The notes beneath the pieces are model-generated. The model made no database searches and was not told the DNA's origin. It saw only the letters and a program-made list of their open reading frames with translations. From Crossaster papposus (taxonomy: Eukaryota; Echinodermata; Asteroidea; Velatida; Solasteridae), in contig JBAIAA010000784.1 of assembly GCA_037893245.1 (NCBI GenBank), positions 186,001-250,000 on the forward strand: a stretch of DNA of 64,000 bases. Direction: 5' to 3'. The stretch's first letter is position 1, and every line of letters begins with the position of its first letter. The translations under genes and the position numbers were made by a program. This document shows, piece after piece, positions 46,225 through 56,660 of the stretch.

Positions 46225-46330
46225 TCGATTTGTAACCTGATAAAGGCCGAATGGTCGAAAAGTTGTTTTAAAAATAAACTTAGCCGTGTTTTAAACCAGA
46301 ACATCTTGCCCTCTTTCCTTGTATCTTTTT
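46225..46330 (+). other. Hammerhead-like motif, possibly a Penelope-like element end
   Basis: CTGATAA-aggccgaatggtc-GAAAA at 46237-46261 resembles the hammerhead core (CUGAnGA, stem II, GAAA): aGGCC can pair with GGTC to make stem II. One conserved core base differs (A in place of G in CUGAnGA). Such motifs followed by aataaa-type sequence occur at the ends of Penelope-like elements. No RT or GIY-YIG gene is adjacent. Confidence 0.25.
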
Positions 46331-46414
46331 ATTCTGCCTATTATGTATATTAAATAAATATTTCTTTATTTATTTTTTCTTTATTTTTTTAATATTTGTT
46401 TCTCTCAAGAGTTT

Positions 46415-47191
46415 TGGGCCGATATTCATGAAAGCCTGCTAAGCCTATAGTTTGCTGCTAAAATGGCCTCTAGTTGACAGCTAAGCCAAGTTGGAAGCTA
46501 AATGATATTCTAAAACTTTGCTAAGCTAGTTGGTTGCTAAGTAAGCTGCTAACGTTATAGAGCTGATCTGGGGTGTCCCTAAGTCACTAGTTTACAACCA
46601 AATAATTTGTTAGGGGATATTTCACATTGAATAACATAGTTCTTGGATTCAGATTTGTGTTTTGAGAGCCTATTTTTTAGGTCTCCCAATGCTCTATTGA
46701 ATATAGCCCTATATGCTGGGTGAGGATAACTCCCCAAGCATCTTTCTTCTTGCGATTGGTGTTGACATCTTTGTGCTTACTCCCAAGAACGTCTTTCAAT
46801 TCATCAAACTTTTCCGCTATAAATAAGTTGTTTTTCATCACTATAATTGGTTTTACGTTTCTTTCCTTTACCATGGGCCTTTACTGATGCCTCATGTATC
46901 AGATTTACTGTTGTTCCTAAAAGTCATTTGACCCATCCAAAACATCACCATCCTATTGACAGTCATGCAAATCATTTTTCCGGTTTTGGGGTTTGACGAC
47001 CTGCAAAATGTCTCAGCTAGCTGCGTGCTTAAAATATCTAGCTGCCAACTATAGCTGGCAACATTCTTAGCAAGGTTTTATGAATACAAAATTTGTTGGT
47101 AACAACGGAGCAGCAAACTACGGATTTAGCATGCTGCTAAGGCCTAGTTGGCTGCTAAGTTAGCAGGCTTTTATGAATATTGGCCCTGGAC
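46415..47191. mobile_element. Harbinger-type TIR element with Myb-like ORF remnant, about 777 bp
   Basis: The left end GGGCCGATATTCATGAAAGCC and right end GGCTTTTATGAATATTGGCCC are inverted copies, followed inward by many gctaagctag / gctgctaag words. GGGCC-starting ends are frequent in PIF/Harbinger elements. The internal Myb-like ORF supports this. A 3-bp target duplication is not evident. Confidence 0.72.
46677..46874 (-). pseudogene. Myb/SANT-like DNA-binding domain fragment
   Basis: The 65-residue frame contains NNLFIAEKFDELKDVLGSKH and VNTNRKKKDAWGVI. Spacing of the helix (E-K-F-D-E-L-K-D-V-L) and the K-K-D-A-W block match the Myb/SANT-like accessory protein of Harbinger elements, as in the fragment at 23020-23190. 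It lies within a TIR element of matching type. The domain is cut after the third-helix region. Confidence 0.6.
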
Positions 47192-47921
47192 TCCATTTTT
47201 TCATTCCTTATTTCAAGATAGTTACAGAGAGTTTAACGTGACAATTAACAAATACAATTAGCAATACAGGTAAAAATCTAAGAAAATAAACAATCAAAAG
47301 GAAAAACATAAAATGATACAGATTATACCACAAATACACATTTTTGCCCACAAAATGCAAACAGGACTCGCAACAACAACATGTTTACAAAAAAAATGGG
47401 GGAGGAGGAGGTGGAGGGCAAAATGAAAACCCCAAAAATATTTCACCCAAGTAATTAATTAACGTGTAAAAAAAACAAAAAAAAACGGGGGAAAAAAAAG
47501 ACAAGTTAAAAAAGCCAATTTAAGATTCTCTTCCTCGTTCAGAAATTACAAGGCATTATTTTTAGTATAATATTTTTTTATAATATATACACAGAAAGCA
47601 CATATAGTAACGATTATGAATGTAAACATAATGAAAAATGTTGGCCAATTGATGAAATTGAATGTTTGACCATGCCTCTTGCTGTTGGCTGTTACGAAAG
47701 TGAATGATCTTTGCGACCTCATGAATTTGAATGATCTTATTTGGCCCAGTAAATGCTAACTGCTGAAATTGAATTATTCCTTTTGACTGTTGAATGCTGA
47801 TGCATTTGGTCGGGAAAATCTATAAGGAAAAAAGAAACGCACCACTGATTTTTGTTATAGTTTTGCCCGAATTTTGTGAAATCAAATGTATGTGTTTGAA
47901 TCGCTACAAATATGGTTAGGG

Positions 47922-48275
47922 GTTAGTGTTAGTGTTAGTGTTAGTGTTAGTGTTAGTGTTAGTGTTAGTGTTAGTGTTAGTGTTAGTGTTAGTGTTAGTG
48001 TTAGTGTTAGTGTTAGTGTTAGTGTTAGTGTTAGTGTTAGTGTTAGTGTTAGTGTTAGTGTTAGTGTTAGTGTTAGTGTTAGTGTTAGTGTTAGTGTTAG
48101 TGTTAGTGTTCAGGGTTATGGTTAGTGTTCAGGGTTATGGTTAGTGTTCAGGGTTATGGTTAGTGTTCAGGGTTATGGTTAGTGTTCAGGGTTATGGATA
48201 GTGTTCAGGGTTATGGATAGTGTTCAGGGTTATGGTTAGGGTTATGGTTAGGGTTATGGTTAGGGTTAGGGTTAG
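47922..48275 (+). repeat. TTAGTG hexamer array and telomere-like variants
   Basis: About 31 perfect TTAGTG copies (47922-48109), then about six CAGGGTTATGGTTAGTGTT (19-bp) units, then GGGTTATGGTTA and GGGTTAGGGTTAGG. A complementary CCCTAA stretch lies at 48455-48510 on the inner side of the other inverted arm. The ORFs VSVSVS and LVLVLV across it are artefacts. Confidence 0.97.
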
Positions 48276-48339
48276 GTTGGCGGACAGTCCAGTGGTGCAC
48301 AGCACACCCCCGCTAGACATTGCAGAGATGGTCGCAGGT

Positions 48340-48446
48340 GGTTTTCAGTGACGAGAAGAGGTTCCAGTGCTTCAGGGCCGATTGCAGGGAGCGGGTGTAC
48401 AGGAGACGCCACGAGCGGTACGCCGACGATTGTGTCCGCCAACCCA
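48340..48446 (+). pseudogene. Tc1/mariner transposase fragment
   Basis: In one frame the plus strand reads VVFSDEKRFQCFRADCRE, then RVYRRRHERYADDCVR. F-S-D-E-x-R-F is the second catalytic Asp block of Tc1/mariner DDE transposases, followed by the usual V-x-R-R-x-x-E-R-Y segment. About 35 residues remain; the rest of the transposase is gone. Confidence 0.82.
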
Positions 48447-48615
48447 ACCCCAACCCTAAAACCCTAACCCATAACCCTAACCCTAACCCTAACCCCTAAC
48501 CCTAACCCCAACCCATATTTGTAGCGATTCAAACACATACATTTGATTTCACAAAATTCGGGCAAAACTATTTAAAACAAATCAGTGGTGCGTTTCTTTT
48601 TTTTTAGAGTGTATA

Positions 48616-49575
48616 TTTTTGAATTATCATGAATGGGTGGATTATTTTATTTCTTTTTTTTTTTGGGGGGGAGGGGTCGTATTTTATAGTAACTATCGTT
48701 TAACTTACCTGTCTGGAGAGTGGAGATCCTACAATCCTACACCATTATACACAGTACACAAATCCTACATGGGTAAGACAATCCTACAGCCATTGAAATG
48801 TACAGAAAACCAAAAAGATGATTTCTGAGGAGAGTGGAGATCCTACAATCCTACACCATTATACACAGTACAAAAAATCCTACATGGATAAGAAAATCCT
48901 ACAGCCGCATTAAAATGTACAGATAACCAAAAAACTGATTTCTGAGGAGACCATACTTCTTCTCCCGTCACAATCATGACAATTGAAGATTAGATTTCCT
49001 AACCATAATTCTTCAATTGGTTAACAACGGAAAGAACTAACAATTTACTTTAATTCTAGGCAACATTACATCAGTACGGAAGCTATTTTCATCAACAGAT
49101 TACAAATTAATGCCACCAGCCCTCACCTTGACCGGGTACTTCTTACCCGGAGAGGCTTATTTGATGGCGCATGGTTTGAACAAGAGAAAGGAATTATTTG
49201 AATAGCAAGTACATACGGTGTCTTCGTTTGGTGTAGGGAGGATTAGCGTTTTACGAACTCTTAGGAGTTTTACCGAGGGTGTAACTTAGTGTGTCCTTTA
49301 TAGTTGATACTACGTTTTACAATCATGGGTGCCGAGAAAAGCACGAAAAATAGCGTTTGTTTTCAACCGGCGTCCGGCAGTTATCCTCATTATTCCCGGC
49401 AGTTATTTTAGAATTTTTGTTTATACAATTTCATTTTTCGGAATAATTACAGGATAACTATAGCGCAATCATTTTGCTGGATGCCTAGAAATGAATCTTA
49501 TTTACTTTAAAATAAGTAAGATATTTCTTAATAATTCGGTAGTAAATATTTTTGATATCTGCAAATGGTGTAACA
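48616..49575. mobile_element. TTAA-target MITE split by a 600-bp satellite insertion
   Basis: The left part (48616-48712) gives gaattatcatgaatgggtgg ... actatcgtttaacttacctg; the right part (49312-49575) gives gttttacaatcatgggtgccg ... tttcttaataattcggtag ... atctgcaaatggtgta. Together they match one AGGTAG-family MITE interrupted after the acctgtc block. Both outermost ends are missing. Confidence 0.82.
48713..49311 (+). repeat. Duplicate of 45417-46010: two 114-bp units plus unique tail
   Basis: Apart from small differences (gattagattt for gattcgattt; a 10-bp shortening near the end) it repeats the end of the 114-bp satellite array and about 350 bp downstream, at an offset of 3293 bp. It lies precisely inside a MITE, so it moved or was copied there as a unit. 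Confidence 0.9.
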
Positions 49576-50292
49576 CGCGCCTCGAAAAAGCTCCTGTAAA
49601 TTTGAATGTTAATTGTTGAATTGTTAAATTTGATGATTATTTTGTCAAATCTAATAGCACAACAGCATTTTGCTTATCTTAATTTAATATTTGGAATAAT
49701 CTGCCCGAACAATTGCGAACATTGGACTCCTTAAGCACACTTAATTAAATCGGAGCTGATATTATGCCAATTGCGCTGATCTATACGGAGTTATAACCTG
49801 GTTGCTATAGGCCTAATGTGGAGCCGAATGGGCATTTCCCCTTCTCTTTTTCTTCCCAAAAAGTTTTTGGGGGCGGGTTTTCGCCATTCCGAAAATCAGA
49901 ATTGGCCTTAAACAGGACTTTAAAAAAAGTTAATGTACAGACATGTATCACTGTTTTGTATTCCTGTAAATATCCTTGTACGTCTGTGAATTTTATGTTT
50001 GTATTTTAATAGTAGATTTAAGTTTTGTTCTAGTTTGTTTTAATTTATCCTTTCTTTTGTTATGCGCTTTGATCATGTTTTGGAAAAGCGCAGTATAAAT
50101 GCCTGTTATTATTTTATTTTTGTGTAAATGTTGCTGTATTTATATGTACTGTTAATTTATTTAATGATGTATTCAGAGCCCCAATGAAAACCATTTTTTA
50201 AACTGTTTGGGCACACCCTGGGTAAAGAAATGTAATAAATACATATATGAATAAATCTGCTTGGGGAGGTTGAACCCAGCCCACATCGGGAT

Positions 50293-50559
50293 ATGTTTGG
50301 CCCGTTAGTACATGCTGCATCATCCATAAACCATGAGGTTCAACTTGTGCCCGTACTTGTCAACGTCTGGCAGATTCCAGATATCTATACCGACATTTTG
50401 GGAAGTTTCCTGTACGGTTCAAGTGGTACCGCGCCGTACTTCTCTTTCTCGATTTGCAAGACACAGTGGTCAGTGCATGGTTGTACAGAAAAGGCCTTTA
50501 GTAATGGCACCATTAGTGGAATTTTCTTAATTGGCACATTTTGCTCTATTACAGTGTAA
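50293..50559 (+). CDS. ORF in the partial Harbinger-type copy, homologous frame to 22323-22637
   Basis: An 88-residue frame sharing FGPLVHAASSINH and VNVWQI-DI with the minus-strand ORF of the larger copy. Same relative orientation, same frame, many substitutions. Function unknown; no start or domain evidence beyond conservation. Confidence 0.3.
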   Translation: MFGPLVHAASSINHEVQLVPVLVNVWQIPDIYTDILGSFLYGSSGTAPYFSFSICKTQWSVHGCTEKAFSNGTISGIFLIGTFCSITV

Positions 50560-51060
50560 GGTACATGTAGACACTTGCTTTATCCTTGCACTTGTAATTA
50601 TGATTAAACGTGTAATTAACACTAATTAAAGATCTTCCCAATCAGACTTTGCACTATATATCATGTTCTTAAGCTTGTGATCAGTGAACGGTTTATGATA
50701 AACTGTTGATAAACACATAAATGCAAGTTGCACTCAACGTTATGATTAATGGCGTTTATTGATTTCTAATGTCCTTTGGCCCTTTCTTAATTAGGGATGG
50801 CACCACTTGAATCTTTCTTAAGTGGCGGATTTTGCTCCAGCAAGGTGTCAGCTACACATTGACACTTGTTTTATCCTTGCACTCGTAAGTCTGAATACAC
50901 GTGTAATGAGCACTAAACAAATACCTTCGTAAATTGACTTAGCACCAATTACATTGTTCTTAAGTATGTCAATCATTTTCAGTATACACGATAAACTTTC
51001 TATCCATGAAGAAATTAGGTTTGCAATTTTATGATTAATCGAAAATTGGGGGTCTGTCGG

Positions 51061-51121
51061 CAGGCCCGTACACAGGGGGGGGGGGGGGGGTGCGCAGGTG
51101 CGTACGCACCCCCCAAAAAAA

Positions 51122-51157
<36 letters not shown>

Positions 51158-51420
51158 ATCCACATTATCCGGGGTAAATAATGGTATTTTGATGTAGAAA
51201 TAACTGTACTGGCACAAAAACAAAAATTGGTCCCATTTTTGGTCCGATCAGTACAAATTCGCCCCCCAAATTACTAAAATGTCCTTATTTTCCGGGGTAA
51301 ATAATGGTATTTTGATGTAGAAATAACGGTACTGGAACACGAAAATGTTTGGTTTCAATGTTGGTCCCATATCAGTACAAATTCGCACCACCCCATAAAA
51401 AAATCCTGCGTACGGGCCTG
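51061..51420. mobile_element. 360-bp MITE with CAGGCCCGTAC ends
   Basis: The ends CAGGCCCGTACACAGGGGG and TCCTGCGTACGGGCCTG are inverted copies, flanked by GTCGG (51056-51060 and 51421-51425). Related Harbinger copies at 21375 and 27782 lack the insert, confirming its limits. A block of about 60 bp (ccggggtaaataatggtatt ... gtactgg) is directly repeated inside (51168 and 51293). It also has a G run and a TA run. Superfamily not settled; CAG ends recall hAT but the duplication is 5 bp. Confidence 0.85.
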
Positions 51421-51908
51421 GTCGGGGGCTCCCCCTCCCAACGCAGCGCACCAATCGCCTAACTTAAGAAAAAAACATTTTGCAGTTGTCCCACCCCTAC
51501 ATATTCCACGCCTCAAAACTTTTGCACTCGAAATTATGATTAAACCTGGCTGGGCTCCCGGATTAAATAGTTTAGCATGCACACACAAACAGTGCACAAA
51601 TAAATCGTTTGTGATTAAAGTCAATGTTGCAATAACATTTGAAATGTCAGAAATGGTAAATTGTATGCATAATCAATTTGCAAATGATAATTACATTTAA
51701 ATTTGTGTAAATGCCTATTTTTAGTACAATATTTTCTCAAAAAGAGGGATATTCTTACTCCATAATGGATGTTTCAGTATGTTCATGTACATGTAGTTCC
51801 ATTAAGTTTTAACTAGGTTACACTTTTCAATTAGAAAGAGCCTTGAAAATAGTTGCCATGTGGAACAGGGAAAGTGCAAGTTAACTGAATGAAAAGAATG
51901 AAAAGTAT

Positions 51909-52196
51909 TGTAACGCCCGTGCCGGTTGGGCGGTAGAGGGCGCTGGAGCGATTCCACGGTGGTGGGATCACTCCGGTGGCTCCTGCTGGTGCGCCCCGGA
52001 AACCCGCCTTTGGATTGCGCAAGCGCCGAACTGGTTCTAACCAGTTCTGGTACCGCGTGAGTTGTGGGAGCCTGATGTCCATGTTTGGTTGGCGAGAGTC
52101 CAGATTAAACGGCTGAGAATCACCGGAAGAACAAGAATACTTGTGTCCAGATTCTTTCTTGTGTGTGTAGTCGACCCCAGGCGAATCTTCGTTACA
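51909..52196 (+). repeat. 5' LTR of miniature LTR element
   Basis: 288 bp, TG...CA bounded, with near-identical partner at 53417-53704. Observed differences: tgtccagattc here versus tgtctagagtc in the 3' LTR. Confidence 0.94.
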
Positions 52197-52627
52197 TTGG
52201 TGGCAGCGGTCGGCATGCAGGAGGACTAAGAAAAGACCAGGTGGAGTGTTCATGTTTTGAGAAAAACACGATAGCACGGCAGCCAACTCGCCCCACGGCG
52301 GGAGGGCCGCCCAGGGCCGTGGACGACGGCGCAGCCGGCGGGTCGTTTCACTCGGAGCGTCCGCGGGTTGTGTTCGTCGACGCAACGGGGGCAGAACTGC
52401 TCCGCACACAGTGCAATGGAGCGGATCCGTCAACGTTGCCCACGCTCTCTAAGCCAGTCGGAGCCGCAGGGACAGTCACAAGGGACCGCCACAAGAGGAG
52501 TCGGAGGGGCCCGGCCCATGCTGTAGACGGCGGCGCGGCAGACGGCTCGCAACACTCGGAGCGAGCCCGAGCCGTGCCCGTCGGCGCAGCGGGGGCGGGG
52601 CCTCGCCGGGACGCCCACGCTCTCTAA
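52163..52627 (+). CDS. Open frame in the miniature LTR element interior, doubtful
   Basis: A 154-residue frame begins in the 5' LTR and spans a GC-rich interior duplication: RAVDDGAAGGSFHSERPR recurs later as HAVDGGAADGSQHSERAR. No gag zinc knuckle, protease or RT motif is present, and the composition is Ala/Gly/Arg-rich. It may be a repeat-driven open frame rather than a gene. Confidence 0.2.
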   Translation: MCSRPQANLRYIGGSGRHAGGLRKDQVECSCFEKNTIARQPTRPTAGGPPRAVDDGAAGGSFHSERPRVVFVDATGAELLRTQCNGADPSTLPTLSKPVGAAGTVTRDRHKRSRRGPAHAVDGGAADGSQHSERARAVPVGAAGAGPRRDAHAL

Positions 52628-52629
52628 GC

Positions 52630-53320
52630 CAGTCTCAAGAATCAGTCGCAGTCGCAAGAAGCAGTCACAGTCGCGGCCACAGGAGCCAGTCGCAAGAATC
52701 AGTCGCAGTCGCAAGAGGCAGTCACAGTCGCGGCCACAGGAGCCAGTCGCAGTCGGAGGAGCCAGTCGCAGTCGCAGGAGCCAAGCGCAGTCGCAGTCGC
52801 AGTCGCAAGAGCCAGTCGCAGTCGCAGGCACCAGATACAGGAGCCAGTCGCAGTCGCAGGAGCCAGTCGCTGTCGCGGGAGCCAGCCGCAGTCGCAGTCG
52901 CAGGAACCACAGTCGCAGTCGCAAGAGCCAGCCGCAGTCGAAGGCACCAGTCGCAGTCAGAGGAGCCAGTCGCAGTCATAGTCGCAGTCAAGTCTTAACA
53001 TTAAAAGGGGTGTGCCGGGGCCAGGGGTGTGCCGGGGCCAGGGGTGTGCCGGGGCCAGGGGTGTGCCGGGGCCAGGGGTGTGCCGGGGCCAGGGGTGTGC
53101 CGGGGCCAGGGGTGTGCCGGGGCCAGGGGTGTGCCGGGGCCAGGGGTGTGCCGGGGCCAGGGGTGTGCCGGGGCCAGGGGTGTGCCGGGGCCAGGGGTGT
53201 GTCCTGGGGCCAGGGGTGTGTCCTGGGGCCAGGGGCTTACCCCAAAAATTGTTGTAATGAAAATTGTTGTAATGTAAATTGTTGTAATGAAAATTGTTGT
53301 AATGTAAATTGTTGTGTAAT
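52630..53320 (+). repeat. Three successive tandem arrays inside the miniature LTR element
   Basis: 52630-52990: variable agtcgcagtcgcaggagcc units. 53005-53240: about 12 copies of the 17-bp GGGGCCAGGGGTGTGCC and two variants with gtgtcctggggcc. 53245-53315: about four 15-18-bp attgttgtaatgaaa units. Long ORFs on both strands here are repeat artefacts. Confidence 0.93.
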
Positions 53321-53416
53321 TGTTGGCGTTATGCGTTTTCCAGGGCGGTTGGCCGGGGTGCGGCAGCGGCGCCCATGGTTTTGTTTGGGGGCAAACAAGG
53401 TCTTCGTGGGGGGCTG

Positions 53417-53704
53417 TGTAACGCCCGTGCCGGTTGGGCGGTAGAGGGCGCTGGAGCGATTCCACGGTGGTGGGATCACTCCGGTGGCTCCTGCTGGTGC
53501 GCCCCGGAAACCCGCCTTTGGATTGCGCAAGCGCCGAACTGGTTCTAACCAGTTCTGGTACCGCGTGAGTTGTGGGAGCCTGATGTCCATGTTTGGTTGG
53601 CGAGAGTCCAGATTAAACGGCTGAGAATCACCGGAAGAACAAGAATACTTGTGTCTAGAGTCTTTCTTGTGTGTGTAGTCGACCCCAGGCGAATCTTCGT
53701 TACA
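53417..53704 (+). repeat. 3' LTR of miniature LTR element
   Basis: 288 bp; followed directly by the GTAT target duplication. ORFs running through both LTRs encode the same peptide (GLRNPKAGFRGAPAGATG on the minus strand), which is only a consequence of the repeat. Confidence 0.94.
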
Positions 53705-53708
53705 GTAT

Positions 53709-56660
53709 CAACAAAATGCTTCTGACTTAAATATCGTCAGTTAGTACACAAAAACCAGTTCGAGCATAATTATGTCAACTTTTCCATTAAAATTAGGAAT
53801 TACATATCAATCTCAAAATGACTGAGCACATTAATGTTACACTGAGTACTGGTACACGTCGCAGTATATGCGGGAAACCATTTTGTAGGACTGTAGGATC
53901 CTACAGGTTATATGGGGAGATAATCGCTGCCACAAATGATGCACCATATGCGTCTGGCATACTGCAGTGCACAGTCTGATAATAGTTCTACATACACATT
54001 TTCCAAACCCTAGCCACACAACTTCTAGAAGATCCTCAGCATACAGTTGCTTACCCTATTAAATCCGGATAGATGCCTTCAGGTATTCATTAATGCCAAG
54101 CACAATTCCACTTTGGAATTCCATCCCAGTCACAGTACATGCATCACCCAGTCTTGATGCATTCAGGACTGGATTGCTCACTGTGGCTTTCTAAACAAAG
54201 TCCAGATTTCACTGTAAATATATGCACCTACACCCACCCATGTAAAAGAGTATTATCTACACTGGTCCACACCGTGCACGACAAGCAAACTGACGAGATA
54301 TCCAGATGGACGCACTGTCAATTATCGACGTAGAAGTAGAAGTACCCACGCTAGTCTAGCGTAAAATTGTGCATTTTAGTTAGCATTTTTAGTACAACTG
54401 GACAGACAGAAGTTGGTCACACCTTCTTGCATTATACGCGCCACCAAAAAGGGTCAGCGACTGATAAACCTGATGTTAAACAACAATGCGCGTCATTTCC
54501 ACGCGTAAATGCGTTCAAAAGACTGCACTCATAAGCCAGCCAGCACTAAGTACACACGCCGCTCAAGACGCTACGACTCATTTGAGGGTCCACTCCCTGT
54601 CAAAGCCCCCTTTGTTAGGCCCATCCTAAAACACGAATGCTGCCAACAAGAATGCATTATAGCTCTTCACTATGGACAATCATGATTAAATCTGATACGC
54701 CGAGCTAATAGATATGTGATTTAGTTACCTATCTTCAAAATGTGTGGTTCTTTTTTAGTTACCTAAAACAATTAGGAACACTCAAAATGTCGTCTAATCC
54801 GAAAGCAGGCTCACAAAGATAATGCCGCGCAAAAAGCACATAAATGTCTCATTAAAAGTGTACTGACCTCAAAAGTTAAAACGATTTAACACCCCGACCA
54901 AACCTGCGTTGCTATACTAAACTCAAAGGCAAATCACATGTCAGAACCCCTGCTCCATACCAGAGCAGAGCAAAGGCGCCCAGCCAGAACATGTGGCACT
55001 CTGACTATCGAAAACAAACATCACATGCAAAACAGGAGCATAAAGCAAAGTAATATAACAACAGGTACGAGTATGCATTATAATTCACTTGAATTATTTT
55101 AAAATAGACACTTCATGAATCTATATATATATATTTTTTTTAATATCCCGAAACAGTCAGAGTCAACATGTTGGCCCAACACTACTGCCAAAAGGAATTC
55201 TACTATACTGCGGGGCACTCCTTCGTGCACACAAAACCTCGCATTTTTGCGGCTGTGAGCCGTCAAACCGCTCAAGACTTCGCTGCGTACATCATTATAA
55301 AGACTACGCTGCATTCTGACTGGCCATATACGATGCGAGAGCACCCACAAGGCTCTACGATATTTCATTCACATGGTATGAATTAGCATCGAAGTCCCAA
55401 CATTTAGATTATACGGGCTTTCTTACAGATATGCAGCGGAAATATATTATTTCAACACAGACTTCCAATAAAACTCAACCTATAATTAGCTGGGTAAAGG
55501 TTTATAAAGGTCTCAATTAAACAAAAAAATCAGATCTGTATAAAAACACCCCCGAAAAAGAGCAATCAACGAAAACCACCGATTACACTAAGAGCACCAT
55601 ACGACATTATTTTGAATGCGGAGAAACAGACCCGTTCAACCCAAAACCAGAAACTAAATAAGCGAAATGATCGGGAACACTCATTTTGGGAACAAAAGCC
55701 AACGGGCGTCCGGCAGGACATCATAGATAAGAAGGACGGCTGCCCAAACATGCGTGCTTAGTTGCCCCTACACCAGCATATGCCTGTTATGTAACTAACT
55801 GCAATATACTATACACCTGATTCAATCGCACGGCGAATTCTGCGTAAAGATGCATTATATGAATTCAATACAAAAGTGAATTTTTAAATGCGATAAGAGA
55901 TATACCTCTTCTGGTGATCAATATCTGCATCTCTTTTTTTGAAAATTCATTGCTGAAAACGTATGCAAACATTAAGTAGCATGAATAACATAACTTAACT
56001 TCATTTGGACACGATATTAAAACCTGCATTCCTGGCCCTATTTGTTAAACAGGTAGGCCAGCCATTTGCATAGACCATTGTGGTGCTCTCACATTCCATT
56101 GCCACGCATCAGTGGAGCCACTCCCAACCATGCAAATTGTTGTCTTCAGTACGAAGACTCCATACCGCTAAACATGGCAAGCATTCAAACCTATATGCTG
56201 GCGCACCCTGGAGACATTTTCTAAACTCTGCCGAAGCAAACGCAAAACGTGAGGTAAAACAAGAATACCTGCACTTTTATAAGAATACAATTGTCTCAGA
56301 GCACGGCTCCATAAACCAAATCGACACGCCCCTTTTCAAGGAGGACTCCTTCAGTTTGAGCTGCGCCAACAAATGAATTAAAAAGTGGTTTGATCCTACC
56401 TCATTTCTCCATACAATTTAAGAAAGGGTCTTCAAACTAGCACAAATGCCCAAACTCGCAAACACAAGCGCGATTGACTTTTACTGGGATGGCAAAACCT
56501 TCCCAAAAATGACCCCTCTTGAATCCTAGGTTGCTGCCATGCCGCGGTGTAAAACACGGCCCGAGGCTGGCTATCGCTCCGGCCGCGAAGACGAGAACGT
56601 CCGGCCATGACGAAACCAGACTCAACACTGACAGTATCTCATCTTGCGCCCTCACTCGCC
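53709..56660. other. Unassigned region in the 22-kb insertion
   Basis: Scattered short frames (for example 55368-55099 minus; 56080-56376 plus) have no recognised motif. A TA/T-rich run lies at 55122-55142. Nothing else identified. Confidence 0.4.

Larger units (their letters stand above)
47821..48613. mobile_element. Tc1/mariner-type element with telomere-like repeat arrays
   Basis: Inverted arms of about 85 bp (47828-47912 and 48519-48606) share AAAAAGAAACGCACCACTG, tttgcccgaattttgtgaaa and tttgaatcgctacaaatatgg. TA dinucleotides lie at the outer limits; the right end, read inverted, is TACACTCTAAAAAAA. Between the arms are TTAGTG/TTAGGG arrays and about 150 bp encoding a Tc1-type transposase fragment. 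Confidence 0.8.
49880..51562. mobile_element. Partial Harbinger-type copy (relative of 21229-27930)
   Basis: It is inverted relative to the left half of the larger element: 50240-50560 matches 22620-22340, and 50570-51560 carries the same subterminal motif array ending CCTGGCTGGGCTCCCGGA followed by TTAA. A LINE-like tail (gcgctttgatcatgttttgg ... aaatgcctgttattatt, 50060-50110) is present here but not in the other copy. It contains a nested 360-bp MITE. Confidence 0.82.
51909..53704 (+). mobile_element. Miniature LTR retrotransposon (TRIM/LARD-like), 1796 bp, very young
   Basis: Two 288-bp direct repeats (51909-52196 and 53417-53704) start TGTAACG and end CGTTACA, flanked by GTAT on both sides (51905-51908, 53705-53708). 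The LTRs differ at two positions by eye. One base after the 5' LTR lies TGGTGGCAGCGGT (52198-52210), complementary to the 3' end of a Leu(AAG)-type tRNA, a primer-binding site. A G-rich stretch (53406-53413) precedes the 3' LTR. The 1220-bp interior has no protease, RT or integrase motif and is largely tandem repeats, so it must depend on enzymes supplied in trans. Confidence 0.93.

Noticed and set aside
47886-48144. VSVSVS and LVLVLV open frames
   Set aside because: Direct translation of the TTAGTG hexamer array.
52430-53465. Overlapping 80-160-residue ORFs on both strands in the miniature LTR element
   Set aside because: Produced by tandem repeats free of stop codons in several frames; no retroelement protein motif found.
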